Of a stretch of DNA of 64,000 bases, positions 45,623-56,444 are shown piece by piece (within the stretch, counting starts at the first letter, position 1; each line of letters starts with the position of its first letter). Source of the stretch: Pinus tabuliformis. Taxonomy: Eukaryota > Streptophyta > Pinopsida > Pinales > Pinaceae. A program made the position numbers and the translations under genes. The stretch lies in assembly GCA_031772625.1 (NCBI GenBank), contig CM062816.1:635622352-635686351 (forward strand), given 5' to 3'. The notes beneath the pieces are model-generated. The model did not search any database. It was given only the letters and a program-made list of their open reading frames with translations, and had not been told where the DNA came from.

Positions 45623-47462
45623 TGTTAAATTTAGTTATGGTCTATCCTTAGAGAAATTTACTTCAATTTCTCATATTATCCCAATGAAAATATTCAAATT
45701 AGAAATCACATTAGTATGATAGTAAAATGTAGATAGAACATAAATATAAACAATAGAAGACAAGCCAAGACAAGAGGACATAAAATGTGGCACGAAGGAG
45801 GGATAAACCCTAATGTGGGGAAATCCTTGATCAATTCTTCTTATATTCTTCCATAGTTCAGTAGAGAGAAAGATAGTACAAATACATTTGAATTCAATAC
45901 TTTGACTTGCCAAAATGAGAGATTAGACATTAGAGATCTTCACCATGAAGATGACACGATGCTTCAGATGATAGGCCTAGTGTAGCTCAACAATTACCAA
46001 TAATACAAAAGCCTTCCTTCTATAGAACTCCTCCTCCTTTGCATCCTTACTCACCATGTCAAGGTTTCTTATCCAGTTCCTTTCATATGAAACTAGGACT
46101 AATGAATTTAATGGAAGAACTCATCACTAGATAGAGCACAAACGTTGTGAGCTACAATACTCGAAAAAACCCCATAGTCCACCTACTGATTGAATGTCTC
46201 CTTCACACATTTTCTCCAACTGTTTGCTACCTGAGGGATCGCTATCCTTCTTAACGCATTACTTTAATTGCTTCCAACTACTTGTTATTGCCTCTGGCCT
46301 ATCCCAATAGTGGGATGAGACTTAGGTTTCCTCAACCATCCCTTAATCAATCAGATTTACACTCCTACTTACAATAGATACTTCTACCCATCATACTGAG
46401 TTTAATAATTGCTTGAGCATGCCCAAAATAATCCACACTATTAGCCACAATAATGTGACTTTAATTCTAATGAAATACTTCCTCTTGCTAGGGCATAATA
46501 CCATTCTTTTTATTGTGTTTAGGTCTTTGTATGTTGTTGATTTTCGACTCTTCTATGGCCACTAATAGAGATACGTATAAGGTCTTTTTCATGATGGAAA
46601 ATAGGATCTAGATGAAGGCTACCAATAAGGTCTCTTGATGTTGCAGAATAGGGCATGCGTTTAAGACATTAGCGCACATCTAAGACATTGGTTGTCTCTC
46701 TTCCTTTAGTACTGTGTTTACATCATGATTAGGGCTTCCTAGAATAGTGGATTAAGGTCTCTTCTATACCTATGGTTAGGTATATTTTAAGGGTTTCCTT
46801 GATAGCGTTAAGACCTCTCCTTTCTATGTTATCCAAGCTTCTTTTAGGACATCATAGGAGCCTCTCTTCTATGTGATAAGACTCCTCCATGACTCCATGA
46901 CTACATCTAGGGCATGTTTCATTAACTGTGTTTTAGGCTTCGCTTTAACATCATCTAGGGCTTACTTTGACACCAGAGAATTTCCCTTTAGATATTGTAT
47001 AGAAACCATATCCTTGCTTCTAGAAGGTCCTACTCTTGACTGCATATAAAACCCTCCTTGACTGCATAGAGGTGTCTCCTCCTAGGACTGCGTAGAGCAT
47101 TCTTTTACTTCATCTAGGGTGAGGGCTCGATCTTCTCTAGGGATGCCTATTTGCCTATATATCTCTCCTAATACCAAAAAATAGAAGTGCAGAGATATCA
47201 CAAGAGATGTGCCAAAATGACTTGAAGTCCTCTTATGTTTATAATAAAACATTGAGGACACGTGGGGGTAATTTGGTTGCTCGATGACCTTGACGAATTG
47301 TCACATAACATAAATAAGTTCATATCTCCATGAATACATGCAGGAATGAGATGATATTTAGATGAATCCTACACCTTCTGATGAGAGGAATCCAAGATAA
47401 ATATCAGATTCCATAAATAAGAAGACCCACATGGAGTGTGGCCCTAGTTTCCAATTTTAACA
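45623..47462 (-). repeat. LTR4 (type A, 1,840 bp)
   Basis: Begins tgttaaatttagttatgg and ends ccaattttaaca at 47462. It is the right edge of the array. A primer-binding site lies to its left, but to its right there is no polypurine tract; Ty3/gypsy sequence starts there. It is closest to LTR2. Confidence 0.9.
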
Positions 47463-47469
47463 ACCATAC

Positions 47470-49990
47470 TACAAGGGTGTTCATTACTTGTCAAGCATAG
47501 CTTTGGTTGGCTTCATGCCCAACTGCATTTACATACGTATTACTTTTAGATATGGATTCTATGAAATGTTGAGTTGATTTTTGTTCATGTTTTTCTTGAT
47601 GTGTAGACAAAAAAGGGGTGATAGTCACTGTTATCTCAAAGAGGGCACTTGGACGAAAAACTAAAACAAACTTCAAAATGCTAGAAATGAGTTGAGAAGT
47701 GAGTGGCCCTACTGTTTCTGGAAAAATTGTTGTGAAGGGAGTCAACAAAAGTACTACTGAAATCTTCATTTTTTCCATCCTTTTGTGGGTGAAGGGAAGT
47801 ATATAAACTAAGTTGGCAACCCTAGAAAATCTAGAGAGTAAGACAAAATGTTCTTAGGAACTGAGAGTGGTGATCTGTGAAGTAATGCTACTACGGAATC
47901 AAAAGTGTGGCCAAACATGTTGCAAGAAGAGATTTTGGGTCTAAGAAGTAGAAGTAGTCTTATGAAAAGGAAGAAACATAACCATAGTGGAAAAATGATA
48001 GAGCGTGCTACAAAATTAACGTTATGTTTGTAGAAGGTAGTAGGAAGACCACTTAAAAATTCCATGGAAATGGATTCACAAGGGCGAGAGAGAACTCATA
48101 ATGGTTGATATAAACCATGCTTATAGTTTGGTAGCTTTCTTTGTGAAGAGAGACAACTTGTTTCAATTATTTTTTCCACTTTCTTGGGTAATGAGTGCCA
48201 ATGGATGTGGCATTGAAGATTGAGAATGGTATTGGCTATGACTAAATTCCCTCCACATGAAGAGGCATGTGGTTCATGAGTGAGAAGGAGTCTATTCCCA
48301 AATCAAGACACACAAAGGTAGTTAATTTTATATAATGAGCCATCATGAATGGTATAATAAAGAAAGGGATTTACGTTTATGACTATAAGCTAGGGCTTCC
48401 CATATCTCACCAAAAACTAGAACCATTACATATATATCTTTCCATGCATCATATGGAGCACAATACACCTGTAGAATGTGCACTACCTTAGTAATTGGAA
48501 ATAAAAAAAAAACAACCATTTTATTAGTTGTCCTCTTCTTAAATTTAATCACTACATGGAATTGTTGAATTTAAGCAACTTACTATAGATGGTGTTGCTC
48601 TTAAATCTCTATGGGTGAGTTGATGAAGATGAGTCCATGATGATATGCATGGAGGATGGTTTATTTCAGAAAAATCTAATGTGCCACTACTCCAATGGTT
48701 TCACTAAAATGTATAATTCCTTGTCATATGTGTGTTACATGAGCTTAATTCCTTGTTATATGTGTCTTACATGAGCTTACCATCGGTCATAATGGTATGT
48801 CACAGAGTGGATCTCTATCATTAACAACATCGTTAATGGAAAATTGAGAGGCATGCATTTCCATCCTAATTGTTTGATTCATATATGGAAAATTGAGAAT
48901 TGGGTAGATCATAATGCATCCTTGAGTTAAGCAAACTATAGCTCACATTTGGCATCCCAAATAAAATTTTCCTGACTAGACAACTCGTGCAAAGAGCAAG
49001 CTAGCTGTGGGAAATGAGAGACAATTTTTCTATCAAAATTAATGCCTCCAATGAATTCGTTCATGTCATGTGCATTGGAAGGCACTCAATTATGCCAAAG
49101 CTTATGCCTAAGAGGGATTTGGGAAAATGAGTATGTTGTCAACAATAAATCCCAAATCTTGAACTCATGTTTGTCCAAATAGCTTTAATTCTCTTTGACC
49201 TGAAGTTGATGTGCTCCCAATAACCCAAGTATGTTGTGGATGTGCTAAATATCATCTTCGCAAGTTTTACTCAATACCAAAGTATCATAAAGTTAAATGA
49301 CCACAAACCTTCCTAATTGTCACATCAAAACATCACTAATGAATCTCATGAAGGTGGTCCCTGCATTTTTCATTGAAAATGGCATGCCCAATGATTCAAA
49401 TAGGCCAAAATTTGTTTTGAAAGTAGTTGTCCATGTGTATGTATGAAATTTCAATGGTAACCTACACTCAAATCGATATTTGTGAAGAAACAACCCAGTG
49501 TTAGTGGTCCAATAAATCTTGAATCTAGAATTTTTAACAATGGATTTGTTAATGGCCTAGTAGCAGGAGGTGCCATTCCAAAGCATACATTTTCGGAATA
49601 ATAAAAGTTGGAGATTCACATTGCCAGGATCAAGGGTAAATATGACCTGATGTCAACAATTGTGCAATTTGGCATTCTGTCATAGTTTCCTCTTGAGGAG
49701 CTAGGGGATAAGATGGGGCTTTAGGTAAGGAGGCACGAGGAATAAGATTGATTTAATATTCAACACAATGTGTTGGAGGTAGCCCTATAGGTTGGGTGAA
49801 GACGTATGAAAATTCTTGGAGTAGAGGAGCCATTTCAGTAGGACCCGATAACAAGTATGAGCAATAAAGAGGATAAACATCACATACCATAGTATAGCAG
49901 AAAGGTCCAATCCAGATTTTGCTCACTCCTTCCCACTGTTAGGCTTTTGGACTGACAAAAGTTGGTTATCTGGTGAGAGCTGAATACTAT
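47470..49990 (-). pseudogene. Ty3/gypsy pol remnant (reverse transcriptase to integrase)
   Basis: Read on the minus strand from about 49990 through many stops, the order is that of gypsy pol. At 49850-49600: MAPLLQEFSYVFTQPIGLPP, RASLPKAPSYPLAPQEET, QLLTSGHIYP. At 49560-49300: INKSIVKNSRFKIY, TTTFKTNFGLFESLGMPFSM, NAGTTFMRFISDVL, FVVI followed by LYDTLVLSKT at the place of the YLDD block. At 49040-48920: FPQLACSLHELSSQENFIWD of RNase H. At 48065-47808: SISMEFLSGLPTTFYKH of the integrase core, and SALFEI near 47650. No open frame exceeds 100 codons, so this is among the oldest insertions here. I see no gypsy LTRs, gag or protease. Confidence 0.85.
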
Positions 49991-50039
49991 TATCTTTCCC
50001 AAGTTTATCAATTGATTCTACTTGGAAAAATCTCGAAGA

Positions 50040-50779
50040 CAACCACATTGGTTCACTGACATGCCTTGCCTTGCAAACTGCTTCCTCGAAATTCATGCCC
50101 AAATTTACCTCAAAATTTGTGACCTTTCTGCTATCCCTCTTTTTCGACTTTTGTGTTGTCCTTCTTCCTTGATTTATGTGCCTTTCTCCTCCTATACAGT
50201 TATTCCTTGGGATGCATGCCAATAAATGTTGTCCAAATTTTCTTAAATTTATTCTTGTTGCTCTCCTTCACTTCCTCACTGCTCAAAAATTTTCTCCTTG
50301 CTCTCTCTTCTCTTTCGCTCAAATGCTCATGATGGTATGAATTGATCTTTTCCTCTTCTCTTCTCCGTTTATTCTCTAAATGACCGTTCAAATTACCCTA
50401 AGATTTAATGGCTGAGATTTGTTTAGATCTATGGATGAGGATAAATGTGCATTTAATTCTCACTTTCTATTTTTTAACTCACCCACTTAAATAAAGACCT
50501 ACTTAGCCTTTTATTTCCATAGTCACTTTTTCACTTTCTAATTCTTCATTGACTTTAATAAAGTCACATTTAAATTAGAATGTAACTTTACCACTTATAA
50601 ACTCACTTTTAAACTAGAATGTAACTTCACCACTTATAATGTCACTTTTAAATTAAATTGACTTTACCACTTATAGAGTGACTTTAGGAGAAAAGTACAG
50701 ATAAATTTGGACACTTTTCCTTAGGCCAAAGATCAAAGGCTTAGGGATCCACTTGTTCTCTGGTACCAAAATTTTAACC
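50040..50779 (-). repeat. E5 3' LTR, truncated
   Basis: Aligns with 55690-56444 of the 5' LTR, from catgcccaaatttacc to aaaattttaacc. The missing part is the first 500 bases in plus orientation. The terminal TAACA is TAACC. Repeats with gtcacttttaaattaa at 50555-50690 correspond to the set at 56165-56350, with one or more units fewer. Confidence 0.85.
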
Positions 50780-50829
50780 TCACTCTTCCCGAGCAAAGTG
50801 TTCCTCACCACTCCCATCTTGTCTCCGAG

Positions 50830-52270
50830 GTAAACATGCTTGCCTCGTCATACGACTTTGGTAAAAATGGCTGCTACCTGATCATTTGTGAAAATGTATT
50901 GAAGCTTGACAACTCCCTTTTGGACATAGTCTCTAATGAAGTGATACTTGGTCTTAATATTCCTTGACCTATCATGAAAAATTGGATTTTCCATCAGTTT
51001 TATGCAACTCTCATTGTCACAGTAAATTACTGAAGGTCTCAATGCCTAACCAAATAGACAAAACAATAGCTCGCGAAGCCATATGGCCTCACAACTAGCT
51101 AAACTAGTAGCCATATACTCTACCTCAGCTGAGCTAAATTCAACTAACTATTGTTTCCATTTGATCGACGACAAAATTATCAAACCCAACCAAAAACAGC
51201 ACCTGAAATTACTCTTCCTATCTGAAGCACAACCTGTCAAATATAAATCCATGTACCTACTAGTATCACTCCATCACCCTGTCTATAATCAAGACCAAAA
51301 TCCACAATCCCCTGCAGGTAACGAAGAATGTTTTTTGTATCCACCAAGTGCACTCTCTTGGGATCGCACATGAACTGACTCATAGTGTTAACTACAAAAT
51401 ATATATCTGGTTGAGTGTTGACCAAATAGATCAAACAACCAATCACCCTTCTGTATAGAGTAGGATCCACTAACTCGAAATTAGAAGCGTGAAGCTTCTT
51501 CCACTTGGTGATAATAGCTTTAGACATATGTTTGGAGTCCTGCATTTGAAATATGCTAACAATATCCACAATGTACTTCCCTTGTACCAAGAATAAATGA
51601 CCCTCCTGCCAAACCTCCAATCCCAGAAAATAATGCATCAAGCTGATATCCTTCATCTCAAAATCTAAACAAAGATCTCTCTTGCATCCGTCAGTGAGTC
51701 TCTCTGCACCAGTGATGATCAAGTAATCAACATACAACACCAAAATAAGAGGCTCCTCAACCACCACAATGATGTATATTTTCAGATCAGCCTCACTCTT
51801 TGTGAAACCCAACTACTGCAAGTATGTATCAATCCTAAAGTACCAAGCTCTTGGAGCTTGCTTCAGGCCATAGAGTTCCTTTTTCAATCTTCATACATGG
51901 GAATCCTTCCCATCCACCTCAAAGCCCTATAGCTGCTTAATATAAACCTCCTCCTGAAGGAAGCCGTTGAGAAATGTGGTCTTCACATCCATCTGGTGGA
52001 TCTTCCAACCCATCTCTGATGAAATTGACATAATGGAGTGAATAGATGTATACCGAGCTACGGGAGTGAAGGTTTCCTAATAGTCAACTTCCTTTAGCCA
52101 TGAGAATCCTCTCGCCACAAATCGAGCCTTGAACTTCTCGATGCTGCCATATGCATCATGTTTTATCTTGTAGAGCCATCTAGAAGTAGAAATTGATTTA
52201 CCTTCAAGCCTCACCACTACCTCCCAAAAATCATTCTTCATAATAAAAGAATACTCCTCCACCATGGCCT
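50830..52270 (-). pseudogene. E5 reverse transcriptase and RNase H
   Basis: 52265-52077 gives the start of reverse transcriptase (FWEVV, ISTSRWLYKIKHDAYGSIEK, KARFVARGFSWLKEVDY). Across 52070-51830 MDVKTTFLNGF- and LYGLKQAPRAWYF-like pieces follow with stops. 51812-51237 has LILVLYVDYLIITGAERL (YVDY for YVDD), FEMKDISLMHYFLGLEVW and LYRRVIGCLIYLVNTQPDIY. RNase H continues through 51235-50848, ending VIYCDNESCIKLMENPIFHD, KYHFIRDYVQKGVVKLQYI and VAAIFTKVV. One catalytic Asp of reverse transcriptase is lost. Confidence 0.9.
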
Positions 52271-52280
52271 CTCTTCAGTC

Positions 52281-53690
52281 CTACTGGCTCACAACCTCCT
52301 CATAAATAGAAGGCTTGGTGTCAACAACATTTGTTCCTAATGGCATGTAACTACAGAATCGTTGAGGTGGTTTACTCTCTCTAACCTCTCTCTTTGGCCC
52401 AAAAACATATGTGGCCTCATGAAGGTATCTTGAAGCCACTTGGGATTCCTCTTCCCTCAACATACTTCTCCCACTAGAGTGAATGATTCGTCATCATTAT
52501 CAAAAGCCTAAACTCTTGAAGCCCTTCCAAGTGACCTCATGCCTAAATATGTGCATGTATATGCTGAAGTATTGTGTGAACTATCCAATAGTGGAGTACC
52601 CTATGAACTGATTTGCAAACTGCCCTACATGTTACCCGAGGAACCACCCTCCTGACTCTGAGAGTCACTCACTGATGGAACTGACACTGTAATTGTTGTA
52701 CCTCCTGATCCCTGACCACAAGATCCCTGTGACTGACTGAGCTGCTCCTAAGGGTCTGGTGGCTCTGGATACTCTAACTCCTGTGACCTCCTGAAGTATC
52801 TCTCCTCCTCAAACTTCATATCATGCCTGACAACCACTTTCCTCTACGTAGGAATATAAATCTGATAAGCTTTCGAGGTCACGCTATAACCCACAGAGAT
52901 GCCCTTGTGTGTAGTGGGCTCTAGCAACATCGTGTTCTCCTTGGGGACATAGGAATATGTAAGGCACCCAAATATACGAAAGTTCCCAACATCAGGCTTC
53001 TTTGGAGAAAAAACCTCCTCCAGAGTAACATTCCCTAAGGCATGATGTGTAGTCCTATTTTACAGGTACACAACACTGTTGCAGGCCTCTGCCCATGAAA
53101 ATAAAGGTAACCCCTAATCATGAAGCATGGATTTGGTAGCACCTACAATGGATTGTTCATCCTCTCTGCAACCCAATTCTATTAGGGGTAGTAAGGAACT
53201 GTGAACTCCCTCCTAATGCCTACCTCAGCACAAAAATCAACATACTCACCAACAGTACACTCCCCTCCATTGTCCGACTTGAGGATGTTGATCTTCCTAC
53301 CTGTGTAGGTCTCCACAAGAGCTTTGAACTCTTGAGACTGCTTGAATACCTCAATCTTGGTCTTCAAGAAATACATCAAAGTCTTCATGGTGTGGTCATC
53401 AATGAACAAAACATAGTACTCATAACCACTAAAGAATACATGAGACATCTGATCACTCACATCGGTATGAATCAAGTCAAGGATCTCGATCGCTCTGTTG
53501 TCATTGTTGGGAAAAGGTGATTTCAAAAATTTCCACCTAGCACATCCTCTACATACATCAAGGTGATCAGAACTAAAATCTCACACATGAGTACTGATCT
53601 CCAACAATGTACTCAACGCCCCATGATACATGTGCCCCATCTTGCGGTGTCGAATCTCACACAACATTGAACTGTTATATCTGTTGTTGG
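52281..53690 (-). pseudogene. E5 integrase
   Basis: Zinc-finger pieces lie near 53690-53530 (RHRKMGHMYHG, CRGCARWKFLK). The frame 53526-53182 has the core: HTDVSDQMSHVFFSGYEYY with the first Asp, LFIDDHTMKTLMYFL and ILKSDNGGECTVGEYVDFC with the second. Later parts near 53180-52830 are split by stops (GLPLFSWAEACNSVVYL, ARTTHHALGNVTLEEVFSPK). The linker to reverse transcriptase ends at 52463-52281 (REVRESKPPQRFCSYMPLGT). Confidence 0.88.
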
Positions 53691-53697
53691 TTGTGTC

Positions 53698-54100
53698 TTA
53701 GGTGATGCTACTTAATGCCATTAAGGGCTCAAATGAGAACTTGTACACCTTGGCATGGCTCACACCAATCTCTCTATCTAAAGAAGCTAGAGTTCCCCTA
53801 AGATATATAAGCACCTGCCCTCTCTTGAACAACACATCATACCCTCTGTCCTCAATTGTTGAGATAGATATCAGGTTCTTCTTCATTCCAGGCACATATA
53901 GAACATCCGACACTTTCAAGGGAGGTTTAGGTACCTTGTCAAATGTCAGTGTCCCCACACCAAATACTCTAACAATGTTGTCATCACCAAGTACTACCTC
54001 CATATCAATATTACTCTCTAGAAGCTCTAAGATGCAATCTCTGACTCCTGTCATGTGGCAGGAAGCGCCACTGTCAACTTACCAAATGCTAGAAGATTCC
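53698..54100 (-). pseudogene. E5 protease
   Basis: VDSGASCHMTGV at about 54085-54045 carries an intact catalytic DSG; a stop sits just before it. Then MEVVLGDDNIVRVFGVGTLT, PPLKVSDVLYVPGMKKNLIS and IEDRGYDVLFKRGQVLI follow in one frame down to 53698. It closely parallels E4 28630-29000, confirming the shared family. Confidence 0.9.
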
Positions 54101-54149
54101 CTACTAGTAGTGGGTAATGCACACTCCCTCTGAACTTGTATAGTAGGTG

Positions 54150-55135
54150 ATCCTACACTAGTGGTTGCACAAGCTATGAACCCAAACTCTCCATCAAAGC
54201 TCTCTTAAAAGCTCCCTATCTCTATAGAAGTTTCCATGGGTTTATCTCTCCCTTTCCTGTTCTTCCTCTCTGGACACACAACAACATAGTGTCCAAAATT
54301 TTGACAATTCCAACATTTGACTTATGAATAGTCCTTCTCCTTGTCTTGCTGCTTGCCTTTACCTTTTCCTTTGCCTCTACAGTTGGAAGCTTTCTTCCTT
54401 GTTCTGCCCTTCTTTCCTCTTGCTAACAATGCCACATTGTCACCGTCTTCCATCTGTTTGGATACCCCAAGATGGTTCTTTCTAAGCTCATTCTAAATGA
54501 AATCATTCCACAACCTCTCCCAATTGGGAAGGTTTTCCTCTGCAACAATTCCATCCACAAAATTCTCCCAAGTCTCGGGAATACCATTCAAAGCAATCCT
54601 CACCAACTCAGTGGGTGCAATGATCTCACCTATGGCTACCAAATCATCTCTCACTAAAGTGATCTTTGAAATGTATGTGATAGCACTGTTAGTCATAACC
54701 ATTTTAATGGCCTTCAGTTTCTCCTTTAGGACTATTTTTCTGTTTTCATTTGAGCTCTGGTAAAGACTGGATAAGGTTGTCTACATCTCATGTGCATAAG
54801 TATTTCCTCTCACATGAGGAATGATATGGTCTTTGATTCCTTCCAGAATCAATCCTTTTTCCTTAGCATTCTTTTTGTTAAACTCTGCCAACTTTACAGG
54901 GTTAGAAGGAACTACTACTGGGTTCTGTGTAGTATTTACCATAATGCCCCAGAATTCTACTTCCTCAAAGATGCTCTAGATTCTCTCCTTCCATACATTG
55001 TAGTTGTTCTACCCATCCAACTTGTCTTCAACTCTCAAACCCAAATACATGTTTCACTATCATACCAAACTGAAATTTTCAAATCTGTGGTAGAGGTTTC
55101 TATATTCTATGTAACAATCGGCTTGCTGTAACTTT
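54150..55135 (-). pseudogene. E5 gag
   Basis: Reading from about 55070: LGLRVEDKLDG, NYNVWKERI, VNTTQNPVVVPSNPVKLAEF, GLILEGIKDHIIPHVRGN, then 54702-54493 MVMTNSAITYISKITLVRDD, IALNGIPETWENFVDGI and LPNWERLWNDFI. A basic Lys/Gly-rich part and a CCHC knuckle (CWNCQNFGHYVVVC near 54315) end it. Gag forms the particle in which the RNA is copied. Stops appear at a few tryptophan and glutamine codons; the frame is otherwise kept over long parts. Confidence 0.9.
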
Positions 55136-55169
55136 AACTTTGCTGTCCCAAATTGCACTTTTTAGCAAA

Positions 55170-55185
55170 CCAGGCTCCGATACCA
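55170..55185 (-). other. E5 primer-binding site
   Basis: The minus strand reads TGGTATCGGAGCCTGG after the LTR end ATTCTTCA, close to the initiator methionine tRNA site used by E4. Confidence 0.9.
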
Positions 55186-56444
55186 TGAAGAATTTCAATG
55201 ACCACTCGAGTTGTCAGTTTTCGTTATTAGTCCATGCATTTAGTTTTAAATCCAAGTATGATAAGAAATTCTAAAATCTGGAATTGACAATACTTTATGA
55301 AAACACCAATTTAGAGATTTCATAACTACTAAAATTGCAGAAATAAAACACAACAAAATTATCACAGCCACACACAGAAAGTAACACTGATTTTTGGTCA
55401 ATGTGGCCTTGGAAAAACCCCCTAAAACTCTTCGGAAAAGCCAGTTTGAGAGCTCTTATTTATTTTTGAAAATGCTTTTACAGAGAAACTGAAATACATA
55501 GTAAAATTTCCAGCAACCAAAAATTACAACTTAACTTGATTTTTGTGCTTCAACTCAACCTTGAAAATTTTGCCAATGAACAAACATCCAAAACATAAAT
55601 TTTTACAGCAATAAAACAACATTGAATGTTGTATGACCTGCCTCAAAAAAAGTGTCCAAAACTTGTTGTATGGAATATATGGACCCTATGGATTTCAACA
55701 ATACATCCGCATCAAAATTCGTGCCCAAATCTGCTTCAAAATTCATGCCCTTACTCAGGTCCCTCTTTCTCGACTTATTTGTTGTCCATCTTCTTCAATT
55801 TCCGTGTTTTTCTCCTCCTGTACAATTTTACTTATGATGAATGCCAATAAATGTTGTTGTCGAGATTGGCTAAAATGTATTCTTGCTGCTCTCCTTCACT
55901 TCCTCATTGCTCAGAAATTTTCTCCTTGCTCTCTCTTCTCTTTATCTCGAATGCTCATGAAAGAATGAATTGATATTTTCCTCTTCTCTTCTCCTTTTAT
56001 TCTCTAAATGACCTTTTGGTTTACCCTAAAATCTAATGGCTGAGATTCATTTAGATATAGAGATGAGAATAAATGTGAATTTAATTTTCACGTTCTATTT
56101 TTTACCTCACCCACTTAAATAAAGACTTAGTTAGTGTTTTATTTCCATAGTCACTTTTTCACTTTCTAATTCTTCATTGACTTTAATAAAGTCACCTTTA
56201 AATTAGAATGTAATTTTACCATTTATAAAGTCACTTTTAAAATAGAATGTAACCTTACCACTTATAAAGTCACTTTTAAATTAAATTGACTTTACCAGTT
56301 ATAAAGTCAATTCTAAATTAGATTGACTTTACCACTTATAAGGTAACTTTAGGAGAAAAGTACAAATACATTTGGACACTTTTCCCTCCACTAAAGATCA
56401 AAGCCTTAGGGAACCACTTGTCCTCTAGTACCCAAAGTTTAACA
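55186..56444 (-). repeat. E5 5' LTR
   Basis: Begins tgaagaatttcaatgacc and ends cccaaagtttaaca, 1,259 bases. Read on the minus strand it aligns with the E4 LTR over its whole length. Units with gactttaccacttataaagtcac are repeated about five times at 56165-56350, in the part that would be U3 and carry the promoter. Confidence 0.9.

Larger units (their letters stand above)
14097..47462 (-). mobile_element. Tandem copia array with shared LTRs, nested insertions
   Basis: On the minus strand this region reads LTR4-I4-LTR3-I3-LTR2-I2-LTR1-I1-LTR0, each internal segment being bounded by LTRs it shares with its neighbours. LTRs of about 1.84 kb begin TGTTAAA and end TAACA on the minus strand. Wherever the join is preserved they are followed by a binding site near TGGTTTCAGAGG, complementary to initiator methionine tRNA as in most copia elements. 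LTR0 is split by two later insertions, E1 and E3. Flanking five-base words at the outer ends (aacaa at 14092, accat at 47463) do not match, so the array did not arrive as one simple insertion. Confidence 0.85.
50040..56444 (-). mobile_element. E5, copia element with truncated 3' LTR
   Basis: Minus-strand element of the E4 family. The complete 5' LTR is at 55186-56444, with primer-binding site, gag, protease, integrase, reverse transcriptase and RNase H over 4.4 kb, and a 3' LTR of which only the last 740 bases (50040-50779) remain. The left edge joins gypsy sequence near 50036. The element lies in or beside the gypsy remnant. All genes are broken, mostly by single stops. Confidence 0.9.

Noticed and set aside
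14092..47467. Target duplication for the whole array (aacaa against accat)
   Set aside because: Only three of five bases agree, so it cannot be taken as a duplication; the outer edges probably come from different events.
47491..48065. Minus-strand frames as a new membrane protein (hydrophobic FLFIRLLLLLRP)
   Set aside because: The flanking text fits the gypsy integrase core in order; the hydrophobic run is mutated integrase.
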